Source: JAMCXS01 sp046705545 (GTDB lineage Bacteria; Acidobacteriota; Terriglobia; UBA7540). Taken from it: a DNA stretch of 8,221 bases. Shown piece after piece: positions 1 through 8,221 of the stretch (position 1 is its first letter; each line of letters starts with the position of its first letter). The DNA lies in the NCBI GenBank assembly GCA_046705545.1, contig JBJKQF010000066.1, forward strand, positions 1-8,221, written 5' to 3'. The position numbers and the translations under genes are program-made. Under the pieces are notes generated by a model, which saw nothing but the letters and a program-made list of their open reading frames with translations, was not told the origin of the DNA and did no database searches.

Positions 1-2397
<2,397 letters not shown>

Positions 2398-2491
2398 GTC
2401 GAGTGTGCCGCCCCATTTTTTATAGAAAGCTTTCCACGATAAAAAGTTGCGGAACCGCGCGCAGACACCTGGATAGAAGAGGTAGTTTGAC
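2398..2491. other. Intergenic gap between secA and the secreted hydrolase
   Basis: The 94 bp contain a T-run (2416-2421) with no convincing GC-rich stem in front of it, and a short palindrome GAAAGCTTTC around 2425-2434. I find no good sigma-70 promoter. AGAAGAGG at 2475-2482 is the likely ribosome-binding site of the next gene. Read-through from secA is possible. Confidence 0.4.
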
Positions 2492-3571
2492 GTGAGTACT
2501 CGGAGTGTTCTCCTTGTGTTGTTCACTGGAGTCTTTCTAGTGACTGGGAGCGGGACGAAGGCTCATCCGGCGGCGCAGAAGCCAGATGTTCATGGTTGGA
2601 CGACGTCGGCCGGGCAGCAAGATAGTTTTGGAAAGTCCAGCTCCGACGGTGTCCCTGGCGCTTACCCCGCAAGCTCGCCACACTACCAGGTAAGGGCTCT
2701 TGATGACGTTGTTCTTCATGACCCGCTGCTGAACAAGGACCTCCACATCAAGATTTTCTATCCGGAAGGCCCGGGGCCATTCCCGGTGATTCTCTTTTCA
2801 CACGGCTACGGCGGCTCCAAGGATAGCTACTCTTTTCTCACCCGTTACTGGGCCAAGCACGGGTACGTTACATTGCAGCCAAACCACGAGGATGCTCATG
2901 CTCTGCGCAAGCTCTGGCTGGGCGGCCGGCGATTGCGACCGGAGATGATGAAGACCTTGAACGATCCCGCGGCCTGGGATTATCGGGTGGGTGACTTGGT
3001 GTTTCTCTTGAACGCCTTTTCGGATTTGCAGCGGCGGGTACCGGAGCTTTCTGGCAAGTTGGATACGCAGCGCGTGGGGGTGGGTGGCCACTCCTTCGGA
3101 GCCTTTACGGCAATGCTGATCGCCGGAGTCACTGTGGATGTTCCTGCGGGACCACGTAACAAAAGTTATGCGGATTCCCGCCCGCGCGCCTTTCTGTTGC
3201 TTTCGCCGCAAGGAAGCGGCAGCCGCGGCCTGACGTCGCGATCTTGGGAGAAAGTCACGCGCCCCATGATGGTGATGACCGGATCACGAGACCGGGGAGC
3301 GGAAGGCGAAGGACCGGCCTGGCGGGAAGACCCCTTCCGGCTCAGCCCGGCCGGAAACAAATTTCTGGTCTTCATTACCGGTGCCAACCACCTTACCTTT
3401 GCAGGACTGCCAACTCCCATGTTTAGGTCCCGGAAAATGATCGCGGCGATTCAGACCGCGAGTCTTGCCTTCTGGGACGCTTACCTCAAGGGCGATGCGA
3501 AGGCAAAGGCCTGGCTTGCTTCCCGCTCGCTCCCTCAGATCTGCCCCGCCGCCAAGCTTGAGCGGAGATAA
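2492..3571 (+). CDS. Secreted alpha/beta hydrolase, dienelactone hydrolase / PAF-acetylhydrolase-like
   Basis: A probable exported serine esterase of unknown substrate, 359 residues. The GTG start is favoured because an in-frame TAG lies just upstream (2483-2485), AGAAGAGG sits 9 nt before it, and the start gives a good signal peptide: Arg4, a hydrophobic stretch at 6-19, and a likely cleavage region around residues 22-28. The mature domain shows the oxyanion-region motif LFSHGYGGSK (101-110), the nucleophile elbow GGHSFGAF with Ser201, a likely acid Asp267 in GSRDRG, and His300 in GANHLTF, all in the canonical alpha/beta-hydrolase order. Residues 127-146 and 143-165 form an insertion typical of the predicted dienelactone-hydrolase group (COG4188-like). 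It may act on carboxyl esters of lipids or polymers outside the cytoplasm. The fold and secretion are well supported; the substrate is not known. It lies 94 bp behind secA and converges on the next gene. Confidence 0.88.
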   Translation: MSTRSVLLVLFTGVFLVTGSGTKAHPAAQKPDVHGWTTSAGQQDSFGKSSSDGVPGAYPASSPHYQVRALDDVVLHDPLLNKDLHIKIFYPEGPGPFPVILFSHGYGGSKDSYSFLTRYWAKHGYVTLQPNHEDAHALRKLWLGGRRLRPEMMKTLNDPAAWDYRVGDLVFLLNAFSDLQRRVPELSGKLDTQRVGVGGHSFGAFTAMLIAGVTVDVPAGPRNKSYADSRPRAFLLLSPQGSGSRGLTSRSWEKVTRPMMVMTGSRDRGAEGEGPAWREDPFRLSPAGNKFLVFITGANHLTFAGLPTPMFRSRKMIAAIQTASLAFWDAYLKGDAKAKAWLASRSLPQICPAAKLERR

Positions 3572-3627
3572 GCGGGTGCAACCAAGGTTTGCTCCAGCTT
3601 TGCAGGGATCGTCCATCGGCTCAAAGG
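3572..3627. other. Short convergent intergenic region
   Basis: Two hydrolase genes meet tail to tail across 56 bp. I see no strong stem followed by a T-tract in either direction. Confidence 0.4.
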
Positions 3628-4521
3628 CTATCGCGAATCATCACCACGATTGCCGGCAGCGCCTTGAGGGGTCTCGGTAAGAAAGGTTTTCAATCGCTCT
3701 CGGTAAGCCTCTCCCGCAAATTCCAGAAGGTTGTTGTGCCCGGCTCCTTCCACCGCGTAGAAGCTCTTCGGTTGCGGAGCGTTGTCAAAAAGCCGGCGGC
3801 CCATGGAGAAGGGAATCATCTCGTCCCGGGTTCCGTGGACGATCAGAACCGGAGCCCGAACCCGCGCAATCTTTGACAAGGAATCAAAGCGCGTCCGGGG
3901 TGCATAGCCGAGCAAAGGAACGCGAAGGATTCTCCGCGCCATTTCCCGCGCCGAGGTCAGGGAACATTCCACAATCAAGCCGCCGCAACGCCGCCGGGAA
4001 GCGAGATCAACGGCTACCACGCCCCCGAGCGAGTGGCCCAACAAGAAGACGTCTTGGGGACTGAATTGCCGTTCCAGGACCAGATAGCTATAAGCGGCGC
4101 CGGCATCCCGGTAAAGGCCCTCCTCAAAAGGCGCTCCTTGGCTTTTACCGTAACCGCGGTAATCGAGCGCCATCAAGTTAACGTCCAGCGCCGAGTAAAA
4201 CTTCAGCCCTTCAGAGGCAGTGCTGAGATCTTCCGCGTTGCCGTGGAACCATAGAATGACTTTGTGGGAGTGTGGATGCGGCAAGTACAGGGCATGCAAC
4301 TTCACGCCATCGGCGGCCGTGAGCCAAACTTCTTCCGCGCCCGAATCGTGACGTACCGCCGGGGCAGAGGTTTGGGAACGTGGCGGGGGAAAATAGATGA
4401 AGCGATTTTCGATGGAGCGGATTGAAGAAGCGAGAAAGCCCAAAATTGCAACCAAGCCGACGCCAACACTGGCGGCAGTCCACCCAGCGAGCTTCCGGCC
4501 TCTTGCCAATTCCGCCGGCAT
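3628..4521 (-). CDS. Membrane-anchored alpha/beta hydrolase (ABHD13/Bem46/YfhR-like)
   Basis: A 297-residue serine hydrolase of unknown substrate. A single hydrophobic helix (about 14-34) preceded by Arg7, Arg9 and Lys10 indicates an N-terminal signal anchor, placing the catalytic domain on the outer face of the cytoplasmic membrane. After the anchor come IENRFIYFPPP, typical of this subfamily, the oxyanion motif WFHGNAED (91-98), DYRGYGKS (120-127), the nucleophile elbow GHSLGG with Ser164, Asp233 in GTRDEMIP, and His262 in GAGHNNL. The triad is complete and the length is usual for the family. The ATG at 4521 has no strong Shine-Dalgarno sequence, but no better start keeps the membrane anchor. 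It lies 110 bp downstream of htrA on the same strand, so co-transcription is possible, with a stem-loop between them. It shares only the fold with the neighbouring secreted hydrolase; the motifs around the nucleophile differ. Confidence 0.9.
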   Translation of the reverse strand: MPAELARGRKLAGWTAASVGVGLVAILGFLASSIRSIENRFIYFPPPRSQTSAPAVRHDSGAEEVWLTAADGVKLHALYLPHPHSHKVILWFHGNAEDLSTASEGLKFYSALDVNLMALDYRGYGKSQGAPFEEGLYRDAGAAYSYLVLERQFSPQDVFLLGHSLGGVVAVDLASRRRCGGLIVECSLTSAREMARRILRVPLLGYAPRTRFDSLSKIARVRAPVLIVHGTRDEMIPFSMGRRLFDNAPQPKSFYAVEGAGHNNLLEFAGEAYRERLKTFLTETPQGAAGNRGDDSR

Positions 4522-4600
4522 CGGAGGTCATTAATGGAGTATCCCCGCCCGGCGGGACTTAATCTTTCCCGTCGGGCGAGGAATACTGTTTGGACTATGT

Positions 4601-4619
4601 CTGCGGCGTTCTGCCGCAG
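4601..4619 (-). terminator. Stem-loop after htrA, possible weak terminator
   Basis: CTGCGGC (4601-4607) and GCCGCAG (4613-4619) form a perfect 7-bp GC-rich stem with a 5-nt loop, 12 bp beyond the htrA stop codon. No U-tract follows on the minus strand, so it may be an mRNA-stabilising or attenuating hairpin and not a full intrinsic terminator. Confidence 0.4.
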
Positions 4620-4631
4620 GCTGTCATGACA

Positions 4632-6152
4632 TTATTGGTCACCGCCGCCCGGGCTGACCACAACATAAGCGCCCGAGCCTTGCCGGTTGATGCGCAGCAA
4701 GACTTGGCCTTTGACCTGCCCCACTAAGCGGCTGAAGTCGTTCACGTTATGCACGGGGTGCCGGTCGATGCTTTCGATGACATCTCCCTGCTGAAGACCA
4801 GCTTGAGCCGCTGCACTATTGGGGTCGATGTTGGCAATAACCACCCCTTCTTCATCGCTCGGCAGGTTCAGTCGGTTCCGGAGCGCCGGCGTGAGGTTCT
4901 GCACCTGAACGCCTTCGAGGGCGGTTCCTGATGGTCCCTGACTTTCGCCAACTTTCATGCCCAGATTCGAAGGCCGCTCGGCCAAGGTCACTTTGATATC
5001 CACCGGCTTGCCATTCCGCAGGATACTTAGGGTGACGGTCGTACCCGGGTTTGTGTTGGTTACCATGGAAGTCAGTTGGTCGGCTCCTTCAACGGATTGG
5101 CCGTTGAACTTGCGGATCACATCGCCGTTCTTGATCCCGGCTTTACCCGCGGGCCCGTTGGATTCAACGTTTTGAACCAACGCGCCGGAGGTGTCCGGAA
5201 CGTCAAACTGCTGTGCCAGCCCGCTATTCAGGTTGCTAATCTCCACGCCCAGGTAACCCCGGCTCACTTTGCCCGTCTTGATCAGATCCTGCATGACGTG
5301 CTTAACGGTATTAGAGGGGATGGCAAAGCCGATGCCGATAAATCCTCCTTCGCCTCCCATTCCCGATCCTCCGCTGAGGATCGCGGTGTTAATACCGATT
5401 ACCTGCGCCTTCACGTTGACGAGCGCTCCACCGGAATTTCCGGGATTGATCGCGGCGTCTGTTTGAATGAAATTCTCAATCTTCTCGATATCCAAACCCG
5501 AGCGGCCCAGGGCGCTGACCGTCCCGCGTGTGACCGTAAAATTCAGCCCGAAAGGGTTGCCAAAGGCCATGACCGTGTCGCCGACGTGCAGGTCGGAGGA
5601 GTTTCCCCAGGCGGCCACCGGCAAATTCTTAGCTTCAATCTTGATGACGGCAATGTCCGTCATAGGATCAGCGCCGACCAGTTTGCCTTTGAACGTACGC
5701 TTGTCGGAAAGCATCACCTCAATGTCCGTGGCGTGGGCGATCACGTGGTTGTTGGTCACAATATATCCTTCCGGAGATACGATGACACCGCTGCCTAGCG
5801 CGTGTTCCTTCTGCTCCTTGGGAATTCCCATGCCCGGGACGTTCCCAAAGAACTGGCGAAAAAACGGGTCTGAAAAAAACGGCGATTGCTTAACCTTGAT
5901 GACCTGCGTGGTACGAATGTTCACGACGGCGGGTGTTACCGTCTGGGCGATCCGCTCGTAGGCCTTATCCAATTTCACGAGGGCGTTAATGTCCGGCCCA
6001 TCCAGCGCCTGCCCGCTTGCCAGCGCAATGTTGTTATAGCTGCGCTGGCCAAAATACATAATCGAAGCGAGAGCCAGACAGAGCAGGCCCACCATTGTTA
6101 GACTCAATCCCAGAAGATTTTCCCGCAGAAACTGCTTTGAGAGACGCGGCAT
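4632..6152 (-). CDS. htrA: HtrA/Deg-family periplasmic serine protease with two PDZ domains
   Basis: An envelope quality-control protease or chaperone that degrades misfolded exported proteins, 506 residues from the chosen start. One hydrophobic helix (about 12-34) behind basic residues (Arg3, Lys6, Arg10) anchors it in the membrane. The trypsin-like domain carries a full triad: His136 in TNNHVIA, Asp166 in DPMTDIAV, and Ser240 in NPGNSGGAL. A Gly-rich stretch (261-274) follows. PDZ1 spans about 299-391, with the carboxylate-binding loop RGYLGV, and PDZ2 about 410-495. This layout matches DegP/DegQ/MucD. The ORF extends 43 codons further upstream, but ATG 6152 is preferred because AGGAG lies 10 nt before it and the protein then begins directly with a basic N-terminus and membrane helix. 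It is probably stress-regulated, as in the family, but I see no clear stress promoter. Which Deg paralogue it is cannot be decided from sequence alone. Confidence 0.95.
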   Translation of the reverse strand: MPRLSKQFLRENLLGLSLTMVGLLCLALASIMYFGQRSYNNIALASGQALDGPDINALVKLDKAYERIAQTVTPAVVNIRTTQVIKVKQSPFFSDPFFRQFFGNVPGMGIPKEQKEHALGSGVIVSPEGYIVTNNHVIAHATDIEVMLSDKRTFKGKLVGADPMTDIAVIKIEAKNLPVAAWGNSSDLHVGDTVMAFGNPFGLNFTVTRGTVSALGRSGLDIEKIENFIQTDAAINPGNSGGALVNVKAQVIGINTAILSGGSGMGGEGGFIGIGFAIPSNTVKHVMQDLIKTGKVSRGYLGVEISNLNSGLAQQFDVPDTSGALVQNVESNGPAGKAGIKNGDVIRKFNGQSVEGADQLTSMVTNTNPGTTVTLSILRNGKPVDIKVTLAERPSNLGMKVGESQGPSGTALEGVQVQNLTPALRNRLNLPSDEEGVVIANIDPNSAAAQAGLQQGDVIESIDRHPVHNVNDFSRLVGQVKGQVLLRINRQGSGAYVVVSPGGGDQ

Positions 6153-6162
6153 GAAAAACTTT

Positions 6163-6167
6163 CTCCT
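6163..6167 (-). promoter_or_regulatory. htrA: Shine-Dalgarno site deciding the htrA start
   Basis: On the minus strand AAAGGAGAAAG surrounds this AGGAG, 10 nt before the ATG at 6152. No comparable site precedes the upstream in-frame start at 6281. Confidence 0.7.
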
Positions 6168-6372
6168 TTCCCATGTTCTTAGCCCGAGGGTCGGTTCGTG
6201 TGAGGACAGTATGATTTTCCCACTATTTGAGATGCGCCCGCAATACCCAAGGGTTTTCTGTTGCCTGGTCGGACAAGACATTGTGGCTCATAAAGGTCTG
6301 GCTTTCAACCCGGCGGAAGGGAAGCTGCTTACCCTTAACCCTAAGTTTCTCAGCGAATTCCGCCGATTCATG

Positions 6373-6435
6373 GCCGCAGTTTTTTGCTGCCTTCTGCGGC
6401 GGCTAGCCCCATGGGGCGCTGCCTGGCCCGGCAGC
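6373..6435. repeat. Three back-to-back inverted repeats
   Basis: First, GCCGCAG (6373-6379) pairs with CTGCGGC (6394-6400) across 14 nt. Second, GCCCC-AT-GGGGC (6406-6417) is a perfect palindrome. Third, GCTGCC (6418-6423) pairs with GGCAGC (6430-6435) across 6 nt. The second and third are directly adjacent. The orientation of any transcript is unknown; on the minus strand they would lie in an htrA leader or a separate RNA. Confidence 0.55.
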
Positions 6436-6493
6436 ATCGCCCTCCTATCTCTTAACCAATAGATTAACCTGAAAGGACGCGGCAGGAGAAATA

Positions 6494-6510
6494 AACGCGA
6501 GGGACGCGTT
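6494..6510 (-). terminator. Possible terminator of the PilX-like gene
   Basis: AACGCG (6494-6499) pairs with CGCGTT (6505-6510) around a 5-nt loop. On the minus strand the stem is followed by TATTTCTCC, and it lies 45 bp past the stop codon. The stem is short and the U-tract imperfect. Confidence 0.4.
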
Positions 6511-6555
6511 ATTGCCGCAATGGCCGGCGCGGACCTCCGGACGTCAAACACAGAC

Positions 6556-8100
6556 CTACATTTTCTTGCGGCCGTAGGCGGAGGTCACCATGACTCCCAT
6601 CACGCCGCCCGCCCTGCCAAGCTGAACGTCATAATGAACGGGATAGCCGCCCTGGACGCTGACGTTGTCGGCTTGGATGGCTCCCACAAAATAACCGCCG
6701 CTGCCGCCTCCGCCCAGGCTGACGGTTGCGTTCGGCGCATTGAGAACCGCTGAGACCGCGCCGTTGCCGCTGATGGAGACACTATTCGTTCCGGCATAAT
6801 TGATCACCACGGCCTCGGGAGGAATGTTGGAAGAAACGCCGTTGGCGATCCCGAGCCCTCCAATGCTAAGGCTGCTCTTGATGTTGATGACCACATAACC
6901 TGAAACGTTGATCTCCCCCTGATTTTGGCTTAAGCTGCCGATATCGTAGTAGACAGGTTCCAACGGACTTGACCCGCCCACGATCTCAAGTTTGGGCGCG
7001 CTGCCACCTCCACCGCCTCCCGTCATAGAGACGCTCGAGATCTCGTAAGGATGGTCTGCGCTGCCGTTGCAGGAGGCGTCCATACACGGCGAACTCGTTG
7101 CCGGCGTGATTCCGGTGGTTTGTGGAAAGGGACTGCTGGACCACGTGGCTCCTGCCGGCAGAACCTGGACACTGCCACTACTCAGACTATATGACGGCGC
7201 CCCGGTAGGGAAGCCGGAGCGGAAGGTGGGCGCCGGGGGCGGGTCTTTGTGCGGACCGTTGATAACCTGTCCCAGCACAGAGCTGGCGCTGCCGCTGTAG
7301 CCGCTTGATCCGCAGCCGGACGTGGGGTCGTTGCCGATGACCACGTTTCCGGCAACCGTCACGTTGCTTCCCAGGGTCACGCCCCCGTTCGCTCCCACCG
7401 CGGCGCCTGCGCCAATCACATTGTCGGCGGTGGTTGAATCACATTTTCCCGCAGCCACGCTGGGGTTCCCTCCTCCATAGGCCCCCAGCGCAGAGTTGAA
7501 GGCGTCCGTGCAGGTTCCGGAGCTTCCCTGCATGCTGACCGAGCAGAAGCCGTAGAGCGCGTTGGCTGAAGTGGGTACATAAACGGGCTGGATGATTGCT
7601 TCTTCTTCCGCCGTAGCCACGGCCGTGTTCGATCCTGACCCCGCTGTCCAGGTTGCCTTGGAAGTGACCAGCCACGTTTCCACTGGGGAGACGGTGTAAG
7701 GGGGCGAGTAGCCCACGTTTACGGTCCGGTAGTTCAGCAAAACAGCGTTCACGTTGAAATAGCCGGAATTGCCGTTGTCGGCTGTCACGCGCGTATTAGC
7801 GGGGTCATTCAAGTCAGAGGCAAAGGCGGCGGTGACGGCTCGCGCGGCGCCCTCGGTGTTGTTCATGGCCGGATAATTAGAGGAGCCGCTGCCATAGCCG
7901 ATCAGTTGCACCGGGCTGTTGCTGCTGGGACACCCGGATTTGCAGATCACCGGAGAGCTGTTGGACGTGTAGAGGTTGTAAGGGCTTCCGGTGGATGTAA
8001 CCAGATAATACGTATTGGCTTCCGCCTGACTGACGGCGCGGTAGTGGGTGCTGCGAAACCAGTTGATGGCGCGCTGAATTCCCGCTTTGGCCAGATAGTT
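6556..8100 (-). pseudogene. PilX-like type IV pilus assembly protein, N-terminus lost at an IS junction
   Basis: About 515 residues of a large pilus-assembly protein of the PilX-like kind found in Acidobacteriota. Just inside the junction the frame reads YLAKAGIQRAINWFRSTHY, which fits the start of the exposed part of a pilin-like N-terminal helix. The type III prepilin leader and membrane helix that should precede it are absent. The rest is Ser/Gly/Asn-rich and low in charge: paired cysteines (ICKSGC, CSVSMQGSSGTC, CMDASC), a run of six Gly, and a repetitive probable beta-solenoid C-terminal part (SISGNGAVSAVLNAPNATVSLGGG), ending in GGYPVHYDVQL and the tail YGRKKM. The internal GTG at 7950 is not the real start; the frame is open from there up to the junction. 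Beyond about 8100 the frame stays open by chance through IS sequence on the opposite strand. The gene is probably inactivated. The family name rests on remembered resemblance. Confidence 0.7.
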
Positions 8101-8106
8101 TAAATG

Positions 8107-8112
8107 TATAAG
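8107..8112 (+). promoter_or_regulatory. -10-like hexamer at the IS left end
   Basis: TATAAG matches the sigma-70 -10 consensus at 5 of 6 positions and lies only about 7 bp inside the inferred IS end. No good -35 sits 16-18 bp upstream in the interrupted gene. In a circular intermediate the right end would provide the upstream part, as described for IS110-family elements. Confidence 0.35.
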
Positions 8113-8126
8113 TCGATAGAGGAGCG

Positions 8127-8178
8127 CTTGGTGTACAAAAGCTGAACTCAGCGAGCGTGCTGATTCAGAGACACCAAG
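8127..8178 (+). repeat. Inverted-repeat leader of the transposase gene
   Basis: CTTGGTGT (8127-8134) and ACACCAAG (8171-8178) are perfect 8-bp complements enclosing 36 nt. Inside, GCTGA (8141-8145) pairs with TCAGC (8148-8152), and CTGA-T-TCAG (8160-8168) is a second small palindrome. The outer stem ends inside the Shine-Dalgarno sequence. Confidence 0.55.
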
Positions 8179-8182
8179 GAGG
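8176..8182 (+). promoter_or_regulatory. Strong Shine-Dalgarno of the transposase, partly in hairpins
   Basis: AAGGAGG lies 7 nt before ATG 8190. GGAG (8178-8181) can pair with CTCC (8186-8189), and AAG is part of the outer 8-bp stem, so access to this strong site could be controlled by RNA structure. Confidence 0.65.
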
Positions 8183-8189
8183 CTCCTCC

Positions 8190-8221
8190 ATGCAAAGTAT
8201 GTATTACGTTGGGCTCGATGT
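8190..8221 (+). CDS. IS110-family transposase, N-terminal fragment
   Basis: Only the first ten codons and part of the eleventh lie in the window: MQSMYYVGLD followed by the start of a Val codon (GT). The YYVGLDV pattern is characteristic of the start of IS110 transposases, where the Asp (residue 10 here) is the first acidic residue of the RuvC-like DEDD active site of this recombinase. The start is well supported by AAGGAGG 7 nt upstream. Other RuvC-fold proteins also begin with a GLD-type strand, so the call depends on this motif together with the interrupted gene. Whether the transposase is intact cannot be seen. Confidence 0.7.
   Translation, partial: MQSMYYVGLD

Larger units (their letters stand above)
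6153..6555. other. Intergenic region upstream of htrA with clustered inverted repeats
   Basis: 403 bp with no credible gene: the short ORFs on both strands are Arg/Ala-rich, lack ribosome-binding sites and resemble nothing I know. The htrA-proximal part should hold its promoter; CATACT (minus, 6208-6213) is a weak -10 candidate without a convincing -35. The middle holds three adjacent inverted repeats (6373-6400, 6406-6417, 6418-6435). The distal part has a terminator-like stem (6494-6510) behind the PilX-like gene. I do not recognise a known riboswitch or small RNA. Confidence 0.5.
8100..8221 (+). mobile_element. IS110-family insertion sequence, left end (continues past window)
   Basis: The PilX-like coding sequence stops resembling its family at about 8095-8105, and a transposase start follows at 8190. 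That leaves about 90 bp of non-coding left end. There is no obvious terminal inverted repeat, which agrees with IS110 elements. The exact boundary cannot be fixed without the other end. The short left end is more like members whose guide (bridge) RNA lies after the transposase gene (IS1111 group), but this is inference. Confidence 0.6.

Noticed and set aside
2440..2480. Promoter TTGCGG - 17 bp - TGGATA for the secreted hydrolase
   Set aside because: The -10 candidate matches poorly and lies too close to the GTG start to be convincing.
5076..5798. 240-codon plus-strand open frame
   Set aside because: It is fully antisense to htrA, whose motifs are certain. The translated product looks like no protein family.
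6328..6346. Telomere-like CTTACCCTTAACCCTAAG
   Set aside because: There are only two imperfect units and no tandem array, so chance is sufficient.
6288..6551. 87-codon minus-strand frame in the intergenic region
   Set aside because: The product is Arg/Ala-rich, has no convincing ribosome-binding site and no known motifs. It spans the inverted repeats and looks non-coding.
8101..8221. Continuation of the PilX-like frame past 8100 on the minus strand
   Set aside because: The frame stays open to the window edge but reads a sequence unlike a pilin helix and overlaps the IS left end and transposase start, so it is a chance open frame.

Overview
The window is ordinary bacterial chromosome, moderately GC-rich, with housekeeping and envelope genes and the first ~120 bp of an insertion sequence at the right edge. 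I infer an Acidobacteriota-like organism. The evidence is the large PilX-like adhesin or pilin-tip protein ending in the tail YGRKKM, the long SecA insertion, and the mix of envelope hydrolases. The inference is moderate and rests on remembered family resemblance, not on a search.

Layout: bases 1-2397 (+) are the C-terminal ~800 residues of SecA, the preprotein translocase motor. It is cut by the left edge and carries an unusual ~135-residue insertion in its second nucleotide-binding domain. A 94-bp gap follows, then a secreted alpha/beta hydrolase (2492-3571, +, GTG start). It converges on a second, unrelated membrane-anchored alpha/beta hydrolase (3628-4521, -). Upstream of that on the minus strand lies a membrane-anchored HtrA/Deg serine protease with two PDZ domains (4632-6152, -). 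A 403-bp intergenic region (6153-6555) contains several back-to-back inverted repeats. Next is the remaining body of a PilX-like pilus-assembly protein (6556 to about 8100, -). Its N-terminal part, which should hold the prepilin signal and membrane helix, is missing. The sequence changes at about 8095-8105 into what looks like the left end of an IS110-family element, whose transposase start (MQSMYYVGLDV) lies at 8190 behind a strong Shine-Dalgarno sequence.

Functional picture: SecA exports unfolded proteins, the two hydrolases and HtrA act in or beyond the cytoplasmic membrane, and the PilX-like protein belongs to a type IV pilus system. The genes thus share an envelope theme, though nothing here shows that they form one operon or pathway.

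The points most worth a second look are the IS110 left end, the SecA insertion, and the inverted-repeat cluster upstream of htrA. The IS110 left end has a -10-like box just inside its apparent boundary, a paired leader overlapping the transposase ribosome-binding site, and disruption of a pilus gene. I found no tRNA, rRNA or CRISPR array, and no convincing evidence for a wholly new multi-gene system.
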